From Sphaerisporangium rufum (GTDB lineage: Bacteria; Actinomycetota; Actinomycetes; Streptosporangiales; Streptosporangiaceae), in the NCBI RefSeq assembly GCF_016863395.1, contig NZ_BOOU01000069.1, positions 1 through 64,000 on the forward strand: a DNA stretch of 64,000 nucleotides. Reading direction: 5' to 3'. The notes under the pieces were generated by a model that saw only the letters and a list, made by a program, of their open reading frames with translations, was not told the DNA's origin and searched no databases. Made by a program: the position numbers and the translations under genes. Of this stretch, positions 50,509 to 58,796 are shown one piece after another (within the stretch, counting starts at the first letter, position 1; each line of letters begins with the position of its first letter).

Positions 50509-51159
50509 TCAGGTGGGCAGCTTGATGGCGGCCAGCAGGCCGTCGCCCAGCGGGATCATCACCGACCGCAGCCGCTCGTCCTCGCGGACCAGCTTGCCCA
50601 GCTCGCGGATCGCCACGGTGTCCGGGTCGCGCTGCGCCGGGTCGGCCACCCGGTCGTGCCACAGCGCGTTGTCGAACGCCACGATGCCGCCGGGCCGTAG
50701 CAGGCGCACCGCCTCGCCCAGATAGTCGCCGTACTTGGCCTTGTCCGCGTCGCAGAACACCAGGTCGTAGCCGCCGTCGGCCAGCCGAGGCAGCACGTCC
50801 AGGGCGCGCCCGCCGATCAGCCGGACCCGGCTGCCGGAGAACCCGGCCTCGGCGAACGCCTGGCGGGCCAGCCGCTGGTGCTCGGGCTCGCGGTCGATGC
50901 TGGTCAGCGTGCCGTCCGGCCGCATGCCGCGCAGCAGCCACAGGCCGGACACCCCGCAGCCGGTGCCGATCTCGACCACGGCGCGGGCGTTGATGGCCGT
51001 CGCCAGGAAGCACAGCGCCGCACCGGCGCCGGGCAGCACGGGGACGGCCCCCACGTCGACGCCGCGCCGGCGGGCGGCCCGCTGCACGTCGTCCTCGGTA
51101 TGGAAGCCCTCCGCGTAGGCCAGGGTGGCCTCCACCGGAGTACTCGGCGTCGGGGCCAT
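50509..51159 (-). CDS. O-methyltransferase (Rv1220c-like)
   Basis: A 216-residue class I methyltransferase of the caffeoyl-CoA O-methyltransferase type. Motif I is VVEIGTGCGVSGLWLL, with SIDREPEHQRLARQAF and VFCDADKAKYGDYL. In Mycobacterium the homologue Rv1220c is divergent from sigE in the same arrangement, and that conserved context supports the assignment. The methylated substrate is unknown. Confidence 0.9.
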   Translation of the reverse strand: MAPTPSTPVEATLAYAEGFHTEDDVQRAARRRGVDVGAVPVLPGAGAALCFLATAINARAVVEIGTGCGVSGLWLLRGMRPDGTLTSIDREPEHQRLARQAFAEAGFSGSRVRLIGGRALDVLPRLADGGYDLVFCDADKAKYGDYLGEAVRLLRPGGIVAFDNALWHDRVADPAQRDPDTVAIRELGKLVREDERLRSVMIPLGDGLLAAIKLPT

Positions 51160-51225
51160 CGGCCTCTCCTCCAGCCTTCGCCGTACGCACGTTTTGGTCG
51201 CAGCCTAGGGGAGTGAGAGCCGTAC

Positions 51226-51253
51226 GGGAACTCACGCCACATCCTGCACGTTG
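51226..51253 (+). promoter_or_regulatory. SigE-type ECF promoter upstream of sigE
   Basis: GGGAACT at 51226-51232 and CGTTG at 51249-51253 are separated by 16 bases, matching the GGGAAC-N16-CGTT consensus of actinobacterial envelope-stress ECF factors. Transcription would start near 51260, before the sigE start at 51347, so sigE is probably autoregulated. It also rules out a start codon at 51251. Confidence 0.7.
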
Positions 51254-51346
51254 CACCCTTTGAACGACCTTTGTACGAGGGAGTTCCCGGACACGGTCCA
51301 GCCTGATCGGTTCGCGGGTACGCAGGAGGGGACGAAAGCAGGCACT

Positions 51347-52006
51347 ATGGCTGTAGCGGTGGTCCCGGAGAGAGGAGTGCTGGTGGAAGATCGCCACCAG
51401 GCCGATACTCCTGACAGTGCGTTCGCCGGGGGAGAGCCCCGGTTGCCCGGGGAGGGCTGGACTCCTCCGACGTGGGAGGAGGTCGTCCGCACCCATTCGG
51501 CGCGCGTCTACCGGCTGGCATACCGGCTGACCGGCAACGTGCACGACGCCGAAGATCTCACCCAGGAGGTCTTCGTCCGGGTGTTCCGGTCCCTGTCCAG
51601 CTACACGCCCGGCACTTTCGAGGGCTGGCTGCACCGCATCACCACGAACCTTTTCCTGGACATGGCGCGGCGCAGGCAGCGCATCCGGTTCGAGGGGCTC
51701 GGCGACGACGCCGGGGAGCGGCTGCGCGGCCGCGAGCCCTCGCCGGCCCAGGTGTTCGACGACGCGCAGCTGGAGCCGGACATCCAGGCGGCCCTCGACT
51801 CGCTGCACCCGGAGTTCCGCGCCGCGGTGGTGCTGTGCGACATCGAAGGCCTGTCCTATGAGGAGATCGCGGCGACGCTCGGCGTGAAGCTGGGCACCGT
51901 ACGCAGCCGTATCCACCGCGGTCGTAGCCAGTTGCGGGAGGCGCTCGAGCACCGGGCACCCCGTCGTGACGGACTCCCCCCGACCGTGACCAGGGAGGGA
52001 GCATGA
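51347..52006 (+). CDS. sigE: ECF sigma factor SigE
   Basis: A 219-residue group 4 sigma factor. Region 2 is [39 protein letters not shown] and region 4 is [41 protein letters not shown]. The family controls envelope stress. Two start codons are possible: ATG 51347 (chosen) and GTG 51383, which has AGGAG five bases upstream and is a good alternative. The stop overlaps the rseA start by four bases. It has a SigE-type promoter of its own. Confidence 0.93.
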   Translation: MAVAVVPERGVLVEDRHQADTPDSAFAGGEPRLPGEGWTPPTWEEVVRTHSARVYRLAYRLTGNVHDAEDLTQEVFVRVFRSLSSYTPGTFEGWLHRITTNLFLDMARRRQRIRFEGLGDDAGERLRGREPSPAQVFDDAQLEPDIQAALDSLHPEFRAAVVLCDIEGLSYEEIAATLGVKLGTVRSRIHRGRSQLREALEHRAPRRDGLPPTVTREGA

Positions 52007-52539
52007 GCCATCTCGGCGAGCGCGCGTCCGCGCTCATTGACGGCGAGCTCGGCCACGCCGAGCGCGAGCGTGCGCTGGCGCATCTGACGTTCTGCGCGGA
52101 CTGCCGCGTCGAACTCGACGCGATGCGGGCGCTCAAGAGCCGCCTTCGATCACTGGAGGCGCCGGTCATGCCGGCGGACCTCACGATGTCCCTGCTGCGG
52201 ATGTCCGAGCCCGGCGGGCCGATCCCGCCGCGCGTCCGTCCCTTTCCCGATGTCTCCTACTCGCTGACCAGCGCGCCGGCCGACAACCGGCCGCGCCGGG
52301 GCGCCGGTTTCGCCGGCCCCGGCCGGGCGGGCCGGCCGGGCCGGGGCCGGCGCGGCGGGTACGTCGCGGTCGGCGTCGCGTCGGCCGCCGTCGCCCTCGG
52401 CACGCTGTTCATGGTGGGCGGCACCGAGAGCCAGAACCAGCGGCCGCCGGTGGAGATGTTCGCCAACCAGCACCGGGCCACCACTCCGGCGGGCACGGTC
52501 ACGCCGGCCCGCCAGGGCGGCGTCCAGCAGCGGCCCTGA
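52003..52539 (+). CDS. rseA: Zinc-dependent anti-sigma factor RseA
   Basis: A 178-residue protein with a zinc-binding anti-sigma (ZAS) N-terminus: [38 protein letters not shown], with the His-x3-Cys-x2-Cys of HLTFCADC. A basic, Gly/Arg-rich region precedes one membrane helix ([20 protein letters not shown]), and a short outer segment ends the protein. It holds SigE inactive until envelope stress. Its start overlaps the sigE stop. A strong hairpin at 52541 begins two bases after its stop. Confidence 0.92.
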   Translation: MSHLGERASALIDGELGHAERERALAHLTFCADCRVELDAMRALKSRLRSLEAPVMPADLTMSLLRMSEPGGPIPPRVRPFPDVSYSLTSAPADNRPRRGAGFAGPGRAGRPGRGRRGGYVAVGVASAAVALGTLFMVGGTESQNQRPPVEMFANQHRATTPAGTVTPARQGGVQQRP

Positions 52540-52540
52540 C

Positions 52541-52572
52541 CGGTGTGCCGGGCGTCCGCGCCCGGCACACCG
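52541..52572. terminator. Strong hairpin after rseA
   Basis: CGGTGTGCCGGGCG at 52541-52554 and its exact complement at 52559-52572 form a 14-base stem with a four-base loop, starting two bases after the rseA stop. No U-tract. It should separate sigE-rseA from htrA transcription or act as an mRNA 3' stabiliser. Confidence 0.8.
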
Positions 52573-52708
52573 TACCGGAGAGGCCGGGACGGCGCATACG
52601 ATCGAAGCCACGCCGCCGGGTGTCGCCGGGCCTTACGGGTTTCGTATGGTCGCCGCGCGACAATCTGGGGTAAGCGAACTTGACTTTGGTCCCGGGAGTG
52701 AGCCTTCG

Positions 52709-54331
52709 ATGACCGACGAGAAGCGTGCCTTCGATGCGGGGGAGGCGGCCCCGCCGTCCCAGCGGTCCTGGGACGGCTCGCCGGATGACGGTTCGGGCAC
52801 CGGCGGCATGCGGGTGCGTCCGGAGTTCCGGCCGGCCGGCGACCGTGGGCCGGGTGACGCCCCGGTCTCCGGTCCCGACGCCTTCACCGGGCCGAACCCC
52901 TACGCGGGCGCCGGTCCCTACGGGGCGGGCGAGCGGCGTGACCAGTACGAGAACACCGGGCCGATCCCCTTCGCCGCCGAGCGCACCGACGCCTACCCCT
53001 CCCCGGGGTACGGAGGGTGGGGCAACCCGTCCGGCGGGCCGCTCCCGCCGCCGCCCGGCCAGGCCGGCCCGAACGGTCCGGGCGGCCCTGGCGGCCCTGG
53101 CGGCCCTGGGGGTTCCTACGGCCCGCCGCCGCCGCGCAACGCCTACGGCATGGGGCCCGGCTGGGCGCCGCCGCCGTCCGGCGGTCCGGAGCCGCGGCGG
53201 GCGGGCCTGCCGAAGACCGGCGTGCTGGTCGCGCTGGCCCTGCTGATCGCGCTGGTGGCCTCGGTGGCGGGCAGCGCCGGCACCTTCCTGCTCACCCGGT
53301 CGGCCGACTCCGGCGTCGACCCCGCCTACACGATCGGGAAGCCGAGCGGCACGGTCGTCAACCGGGCGCCCGACTCGGTGGCCGGCATCGCGGCCAGGGT
53401 GCTGCCGAGCGTGGTGTCGCTGGACGTGCGCGGCAACAGCGAGGCGGGCACCGGCTCCGGGTTCGTGATCAAGGGCGGTTACGTGGTCACCAACAACCAT
53501 GTGGTGGCCGCCGGAGTGCAGACCGGCAACATCAAGATCTCCTTCAACAACAAGAAGACCTCGCCGGCCAAGATCGTCGGACGGGATCCCAGCTCCGACA
53601 TCGCGGTGGTCAAGCCGGACAACACCTTCGGGGCCCCGGAGATCGCGCTGGGCGACTCCGACAAGGTGGTGGTCGGCGACCCGGTGATCGCCATCGGCTC
53701 GCCGCTCGGCCTGTCCGGCACGGTGACCACCGGCATCGTCAGCTCGCTGAACCGCCCGGTCACCGCGGGCGGCGAGAGCGGCTCGGAGTCGTCGTTCATC
53801 AACGCCATCCAGACCGACGCGGCGATCAACCCGGGCAACTCCGGCGGGCCGCTGGTCAACGCCGCGGGTGAGGTCATCGGGGTCAACTCCGCCATCGCCA
53901 CCCTCGGCAGCTCCTCGATCGGCGGTTCGCAGAGCGGCAGCATCGGCCTGGGCTTCTCCATCCCGGCCAACCACGTGCGCCGGATCGCCGAGGAGCTCAT
54001 CACCACCGGCACGGCCAAGAAGTCGCGGATCGGCGTCCAGCTCGACACCTCCTACACCGGAGAGGGCGTCCGGATCGCCACCAGCGGCCAGCCGGGCCTG
54101 GGCGAGGCGGTCACCCCCGACGGTCCGGCCGCCCGGGCGGGGCTCAAGGCCGGTGACGTGATCCTGGAGGTGGACGGCACGCCGATGAGCCAGCCGTCCG
54201 AGCTGATCGTCACCATCCGCAGCAAGGCGCCCGGCGACAAGGTGAACATCAAATACACCAGGGACGGCAAGGAGCGCACCGCCACCGTCACCGTCGAGGC
54301 GGCGCCGGTGCCGACCCCGCAGCCGTCCTGA
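52709..54331 (+). CDS. htrA: HtrA/DegP-like serine protease with PDZ domain
   Basis: A 540-residue envelope protease/chaperone. The first 165 residues are a cytoplasmic Gly/Pro-rich region, followed by a membrane helix (TGVLVALALLIALVASVAGSAGT). The trypsin-like domain has His in TNNHVVAAG, Asp in DPSSDIAVVK and Ser in NPGNSGGPL. The C-terminal 95 residues are a PDZ domain (GLGEAVTPDGPAARAGLKAGDVILEVDG). It degrades misfolded secreted proteins and is the usual downstream member of the SigE locus. A hairpin at 52541 separates it from rseA, so it may have its own promoter. Confidence 0.93.
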   Translation: MTDEKRAFDAGEAAPPSQRSWDGSPDDGSGTGGMRVRPEFRPAGDRGPGDAPVSGPDAFTGPNPYAGAGPYGAGERRDQYENTGPIPFAAERTDAYPSPGYGGWGNPSGGPLPPPPGQAGPNGPGGPGGPGGPGGSYGPPPPRNAYGMGPGWAPPPSGGPEPRRAGLPKTGVLVALALLIALVASVAGSAGTFLLTRSADSGVDPAYTIGKPSGTVVNRAPDSVAGIAARVLPSVVSLDVRGNSEAGTGSGFVIKGGYVVTNNHVVAAGVQTGNIKISFNNKKTSPAKIVGRDPSSDIAVVKPDNTFGAPEIALGDSDKVVVGDPVIAIGSPLGLSGTVTTGIVSSLNRPVTAGGESGSESSFINAIQTDAAINPGNSGGPLVNAAGEVIGVNSAIATLGSSSIGGSQSGSIGLGFSIPANHVRRIAEELITTGTAKKSRIGVQLDTSYTGEGVRIATSGQPGLGEAVTPDGPAARAGLKAGDVILEVDGTPMSQPSELIVTIRSKAPGDKVNIKYTRDGKERTATVTVEAAPVPTPQPS

Positions 54332-54439
54332 TCGGCCGCCGCGTGGTGCCCCGCCCGGTCGTGGCTTAGTCTGAAGACGGCCGGTGCGGGGCTTTCGCCG
54401 TCCCGCGGTCGCGGCCGCCGTCGAAGGTAGGAGATCAGC

Positions 54440-54814
54440 GTGTTCGGACTCGGCCTGGGAGAGGTCCTGGCGCTCGTGGTCATCGGCCTGCTGGTGCTCG
54501 GCCCGGAGAAGCTCCCGCAGGCCGCCGCCCAGGCCGGCCGGGCGCTGCGCCAGGTGCGCCGGATGGCGGACAACGCCCGCAACGACCTGCGCGACAACCT
54601 CGGCCCGGAGTTCGCGGACTTCGACCCGCGGGACCTGCACCCGAAGAACTTCGTCCGCAAGCACCTGATCCAGGACCTTGAGGACGACTGGAACCGCCCG
54701 GCCGCCGATCCGGCGGCCGCCTACACCCCCGACTACGCCGAGCCGGCCTACGCCGACCGGGGCGGCGAGCTCGGCTACGGCGAGATCCCGCCGTACGACT
54801 CCGAAGCGACCTGA
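54440..54814 (+). CDS. tatB: Sec-independent (Tat) translocase protein TatB
   Basis: A 124-residue protein: MFGLGLGEVLALVVIGLLVLGPEKLP is the N-terminal membrane helix and FG-LG hinge, followed by an amphipathic helix (AAAQAGRALRQVRRMADNARNDL) and an acidic/Tyr-rich tail. TatB recognises twin-arginine signal peptides with TatC. The GTG start has TAGGAG upstream. The position after htrA is as in Mycobacterium. Confidence 0.92.
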   Translation: MFGLGLGEVLALVVIGLLVLGPEKLPQAAAQAGRALRQVRRMADNARNDLRDNLGPEFADFDPRDLHPKNFVRKHLIQDLEDDWNRPAADPAAAYTPDYAEPAYADRGGELGYGEIPPYDSEAT

Positions 54815-54964
54815 CCCGGCGCGGTGGCTCGCCCGCCCGCGGCGCCGGTAGCCTCGCCGCGCGTCCGGCAGGTGCGCCGCCGCACAGATTTACCGGCCGG
54901 GACGCCCGGCCGCCGCACATCACGCCGCGAACGACGCGAAGGGCCCGCCCGGCCGCTTGGGTTC

Positions 54965-55012
54965 ACATGGTCGTCGCAACACCTCGATCTTGAGGGGTTG
55001 CGACGACCATGT
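54965..55012. terminator. Long bidirectional hairpin between tatB and mrp
   Basis: The arm ACATGGTCGTCGCAAC at 54965-54980 pairs with GTTGCGACGACCATGT at 54997-55012 (16 pairs). Inside the loop CCTC (54982) pairs with GAGG (54992). It lies between the convergent tatB and mrp genes and can end transcription from both sides. No U-tract. Confidence 0.85.
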
Positions 55013-55043
55013 CGTTGTCGGAGGAGATGGGCCGGGAGCGCGG

Positions 55044-56183
55044 TCAGCGGCCGGCCGGGGACAGGCCGAGCTGCATGCCCTTGATGCTGCCGCTCTTCCT
55101 GGCCAGCCCGGTGGCGATGCGCCGCAGCTCGGCCGCGGCCGGGGACTCGGGCTCCGACAGCACCAGCGGCTTGCCGCTGTCGCCGCCCTCGCGCAGCCCG
55201 AGGTCGATCGGCACCTGGCCGAGCAGCGGCACCCGGCTGCCCAGCGTGCGGGTCAGCCCGTCGGCGACCGCCTGGCCGCCGCCCTCGCCGAACACCGCGA
55301 TGCGCTCGTCGCAGTGCGGGCAGGGCAGCCACGCCATGTTCTCGATGACGCCGGCGATCTGCTGGTGGGTCTGGGTGGCGATGGACCCGGCCCGCTCGGC
55401 CACCTCGGCGGCGGCCTGCTGCGGCGTGGTGACCACCAGGATCTCCGCGCTCGGCATCCGCTGGGCGACGGAGATCGCGATGTCGCCGGTGCCGGGCGGC
55501 AGGTCCATGAACAGCACGTCCAGGTCGCCCCAGTAGACGTCCGCGAGGAACTGGTGCAGCGCCCGGTCGAGCATCGGCCCGCGCCACACCACCGGGGTGT
55601 TGCCCGGCGGCTTGAACATGCCGACCGAGATGACCTTCATGTCGTAGGCCACCGGCGGCATGATCATGTCTTCGACCTTGGTGGGGCGCTCGTTCACGCC
55701 GAGCATGCGCGGCACCGAGTGGCCGTAGATGTCGGCGTCCACCACGCCGACCTTCAGGCCGGAGGCGGCCATCGCGGCGGCCAGGTTCACCGTCACCGAG
55801 GACTTTCCGACGCCGCCCTTGCCGCTGGCCACCGCGAAGACGCGGGTCAGCGAGCCGGGCTTGGCGAACGGGATCTCCTTCTCCGGGCCGCGGTTGCCGC
55901 GCAGCTTGGTCTGCAGGGTCTGCCGCTGCTCGGCGCTCATCACGTCCAGCTCGACCTGCACGCCGGTGACGCCCTCGACTCCGGAGACCGCGGCGGTGAC
56001 GTCCCGGGTGATGGTGTCACGCATCGGGCAGCCGGCGACGGTCAGGTAGACGCCGACCCGCACCACCCCATCGGGGGAGATATCGACGCTCTTGACCATG
56101 TCAAGGTCGGTGATCGGCCGGCGGATCTCCGGGTCGTTGACCGTTGCCAGGGCGGCCGTCACCTGATCTGGGGTTGGTGCCAT
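55044..56183 (-). CDS. mrp: Mrp/NBP35-family iron-sulfur carrier ATPase
   Basis: A 379-residue P-loop ATPase. An N-terminal MIP18/DUF59 domain (VTAALATVNDPEIRRPITDLDMV, residues 8-80) precedes the deviant Walker A GKGGVGKSS, switch region MDLPPGTGD and the CPHC that bridges a 4Fe-4S cluster between subunits. It loads and transfers iron-sulfur clusters to client proteins. It is the usual end of the actinobacterial sigE-htrA-tatB block. Confidence 0.93.
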   Translation of the reverse strand: MAPTPDQVTAALATVNDPEIRRPITDLDMVKSVDISPDGVVRVGVYLTVAGCPMRDTITRDVTAAVSGVEGVTGVQVELDVMSAEQRQTLQTKLRGNRGPEKEIPFAKPGSLTRVFAVASGKGGVGKSSVTVNLAAAMAASGLKVGVVDADIYGHSVPRMLGVNERPTKVEDMIMPPVAYDMKVISVGMFKPPGNTPVVWRGPMLDRALHQFLADVYWGDLDVLFMDLPPGTGDIAISVAQRMPSAEILVVTTPQQAAAEVAERAGSIATQTHQQIAGVIENMAWLPCPHCDERIAVFGEGGGQAVADGLTRTLGSRVPLLGQVPIDLGLREGGDSGKPLVLSEPESPAAAELRRIATGLARKSGSIKGMQLGLSPAGR

Positions 56184-56596
56184 GGATCCATGGTATGAAC
56201 CTGGCGCCGTTCCGACGAATCCCGCCCCGGGCGCGCCGCCCGAGATCGTCCCGCGGCCGGATCCGGCCGCCGGGACCGGGACCGTGTCGATCGGCTCCGT
56301 CGCCCGGTCGCCGCTCCGGTCCGCGAGCCCGTTCCCGGTCGACCGCGCGAGCCCGTTCCCGTTCCCCGGTCGACCGGGCCACGCGGCGGCACCCCGGCGA
56401 TCGGGCCACGCGGCGGCGCCCGGGCGATCGGGCGGGATCCGGTGGTCTCCGGTTCGCGGGCACTTTGTGGCGGCTCGCCGGTCCTTTTCGCAGCGCCGGT
56501 CCTTTATTCAGCTCGTCGGTCATTCTCCTGAAATGGTGCGACTGCTCGGCACATAGGAGGAGTGTGCTTACTTCCGTCGACCAGAGGAGACGACCA
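56184..56596. other. 410-base region upstream of mrp, with repeats
   Basis: No gene is supported. A CGGGCCACGCGGCGGC unit repeats at 56375 and 56403 (period 28), and GCGAGCCCGTTCCC occurs twice nearby. Frames on either strand here are low-complexity (SPFPVDRASPFP on plus). It should contain the mrp promoter, on the right side, and the promoter of the sigma gene at 56597. Confidence 0.55.
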
Positions 56597-57154
56597 TTGG
56601 ACCCGCCCGTGGCTGACCCCCGGCCCGCCAGGTTCGAGGCGGTCTACCGCGAGACCTACGGCCTGATCACCGCCTACGCCGCGCGCCGGTGCGACAGCCC
56701 GCAGGACGCCGCCGACGTGGTCGCCGAGACCTTCACCATCGCCTGGCGGCGGCTGGACGACCTGCCGCCCGGCCCGGAGGCCCTGCTGTGGCTGTACGGG
56801 GTGGCCCGCAACGTGCTGGCCAACCACCGGCGCGGCGAGGCCCGCCGCCGGGCCCGCGACACCGAGCTGGACGCCGAGATGGCCGACCTGTACGCCGCCC
56901 GCCCGGACGGCGGCGTCGAGCTGGGCGCGATCGCCGAGGCGTTCCGCGCCCTGCCCGGCGACGACCGCGAGCTGCTGGCCCTGGTGGCCTGGGAGGGCCT
57001 GGACCGCGCCGAGGTGGCCCGGGTGCTCGGCGTCTCCCGCAACGCCGTCCGGGTCCGCCTGCACCGCGCCCGGCGGCGCCTGGCCCGCGCGCTCGCCACC
57101 GCGGGCGTCCCCACCACCGAATCCCGACTCGTCCCCACCGAGAGGTCACTGTGA
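56597..57154 (+). CDS. ECF-type sigma factor
   Basis: A 185-residue sigma factor. Region 2 is RFEAVYRETYGLITAYAARRCDSPQDAADVVAETFTIAWRRL and region 4 is LPGDDRELLALVAWEGLDRAEVARVLGVSRNAVRVRLHRAR. I chose the TTG at 56597, which has GAGGAG seven bases upstream; GTG 56564 and GTG 56609 are alternatives. It overlaps the following gene by four bases and is paralogous to the sigma factor at 61920, which also has an attached membrane protein. Confidence 0.87.
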   Translation: MDPPVADPRPARFEAVYRETYGLITAYAARRCDSPQDAADVVAETFTIAWRRLDDLPPGPEALLWLYGVARNVLANHRRGEARRRARDTELDAEMADLYAARPDGGVELGAIAEAFRALPGDDRELLALVAWEGLDRAEVARVLGVSRNAVRVRLHRARRRLARALATAGVPTTESRLVPTERSL

Positions 57155-58155
57155 AGGACATCGACCGGCTCGACGCCGCGCTGCGGCCGCTCGCCCGGGT
57201 CACCCCGGGCACCCCGCCCGCCGGAGCGTCCGGCGCCGGCGCGCGGAGCCTGCTGGCGACCATCCTCGCCGAGGACCCGGCCCGGGAACCGTCCGATGCC
57301 GCTGCCCGGCCCCGGCCGGCCCGCCGCTACCCCGTCCGGCGGTTCGCGCTGGGCGCCGCCGCCGCGGCGGCGATCGCCACCGGGATCGTGGCCGGCCCCG
57401 GCCTGCTGTCCGGCGCCACCCCCTCCTACGCCGTCAGCAAGGACGCGGACGGCGTCGTCTACGTCACGATTCGCGACTTCACCGACCCCGGCGGGCTGCG
57501 CCGGCAACTACGGGACCTGGACGTCCCGGCCATCGTCGACTACGCCCCGCCCGGCCGGTGGTGCAGGGAACCGCGCGGCGAGCACGTGGCGGACATCCCT
57601 GCCGGGCTCTACTCGGTGCCGGAGAACATTCCGGGAGAGGAGCACGGAAACGGGTGGCGGATGCGAATCGACACAAAGCTGTTCCGGCCCGGCGAGACGT
57701 TCGTGTGGACCATCAGCGACAACTCGACCAGCACCATCCTGATGAGGGGGCCGGTGTCACCGTGTGTCCTGATCCCCAGTACGAACAACATGATCAGAAC
57801 GATGCCGCCGTCCCTGCCGCCCGAACTCGACAAGGTGGCCACGCACGTCGCCACCGTAAAGGGGGGTTCCCTGGCCGGGTTCCGGGTGGATGAGAAGACC
57901 GTGGGCGAGGTGCTGCCCGAGCTGCGCAGACGCGGGTTGAGGGTGGAGTTCGTCCTCATGGCCATCGCTCAGGGAAACCCGGGTGGCTACGGAGTCCTCG
58001 GCGTGCGGAAGAAGCCGGTCGGCGACGACTGGATCGTCTGGGAGGCGAACGAGGACCGTCCGTCGAACGGCGTGGTCCAGTTGCTGGTCACCAAGGAGCG
58101 CTACGACCGCAACCCCGTCTACGCCGGCCCGCGCGACGCGATCATCAAGGAGTGA
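57151..58155 (+). CDS. Membrane protein paired with ECF sigma (CU044_5270-like)
   Basis: A 334-residue protein: a cytoplasmic 60-residue N-terminus (IDRLDAALRPLARVTPGTPP), one membrane helix (FALGAAAAAAIATGIVAGPGLL), and an outer domain of 240 residues with two Cys residues (RWCREP and SPCVLIP) likely to form a disulfide. It starts inside the stop of the ECF gene. A role as signal sensor or atypical anti-sigma is inferred from context only. A hairpin follows at 58162. Confidence 0.82.
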   Translation: MKDIDRLDAALRPLARVTPGTPPAGASGAGARSLLATILAEDPAREPSDAAARPRPARRYPVRRFALGAAAAAAIATGIVAGPGLLSGATPSYAVSKDADGVVYVTIRDFTDPGGLRRQLRDLDVPAIVDYAPPGRWCREPRGEHVADIPAGLYSVPENIPGEEHGNGWRMRIDTKLFRPGETFVWTISDNSTSTILMRGPVSPCVLIPSTNNMIRTMPPSLPPELDKVATHVATVKGGSLAGFRVDEKTVGEVLPELRRRGLRVEFVLMAIAQGNPGGYGVLGVRKKPVGDDWIVWEANEDRPSNGVVQLLVTKERYDRNPVYAGPRDAIIKE

Positions 58156-58161
58156 CCCGAT

Positions 58162-58203
58162 CCTGGGCCGAAGTCCCGGCGGGGGGCGGGACTTCGGCCC
58201 AGG
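58162..58203. terminator. Perfect 17-base hairpin between convergent genes
   Basis: CCTGGGCCGAAGTCCCG at 58162-58178 pairs exactly with CGGGACTTCGGCCCAGG at 58187-58203 around an eight-base G-rich loop. It lies after the sigma-linked membrane protein and before the convergent DUF1003 gene, so it can end both transcripts. Confidence 0.85.
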
Positions 58204-58282
58204 CGAGGCGGGACGTCCCGGTCAAGGACGCGGCCGGGCCCGGTGGTGCCACGGAGGTTCCGGGCGAAGCCTGGCGACGGGT

Positions 58283-58789
58283 TCAGCGGCGGTCGTCCGG
58301 GCCGGGCCGGGCCGGGCGGGTGCCGCCGGGGGCGGCGCGGAACTCGGCGGCCAGGTGCTCTAGCTCGTCGCGGATGTAGTCGCGGGTGGCCAGCTCGCCG
58401 AGTGCCAGCCGCAGCCCGGCGATCTCCCGGGTCAGGTACTCGATCTCCGCCTGGTCGCGCTCGGCGCGCAGCCGGTCCTGCTCGGTCTGCACCCGGTCCC
58501 GGTCGGCCTGCCGGTTCTGCGCGAGCAGGATCAGCGGCGCCGCGTAGGAGGCCTGCACCGACAGCATCAAGGTCAGGAAGATGAACGGATACGGGTCGAA
58601 GGCCAGGTGGCGCGGCACCAGCATGTTCCACGACACCCAGACGACGATGAACACCGTCAGGTAGACCAGGAAGCGGGCGGTGCCGAGGAACCGGGCGATC
58701 CGCTCCGACATCCGGCCGAACGCCTCGGGGTCGTAGTGCGGCCGGATCGTGCGGCGCAGCTCGCGCGGCTGGTCCAGCCGGTTCACCAT
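58283..58789 (-). CDS. DUF1003 membrane protein
   Basis: A 168-residue protein. RFLGTARFLVYLTVFIVVWVSWNML and DPYPFIFLTLMLSVQASYAAPLILLAQNRQADRDR are the two membrane helices and family motif. A coiled-coil tail follows (QTEQDRLRAERDQAEIEYLTREIAGL). Function unknown. It starts seven bases after the MgtE-N/CBS gene and forms an operon with it, as in other actinobacteria. Confidence 0.9.
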   Translation of the reverse strand: MVNRLDQPRELRRTIRPHYDPEAFGRMSERIARFLGTARFLVYLTVFIVVWVSWNMLVPRHLAFDPYPFIFLTLMLSVQASYAAPLILLAQNRQADRDRVQTEQDRLRAERDQAEIEYLTREIAGLRLALGELATRDYIRDELEHLAAEFRAAPGGTRPARPGPDDRR

Positions 58790-58796
58790 CGCCCCA

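Noticed and set aside
51251-51346. Extended sigE start giving [12 protein letters not shown]
   Set aside because: It begins inside the -10 box of the predicted SigE promoter and lacks a ribosome binding site.
56182-56556. Plus-strand frame of 124 residues divergent from mrp
   Set aside because: It would start next to the mrp start codon and is low-complexity, made mainly by the local repeats; no ribosome binding site.
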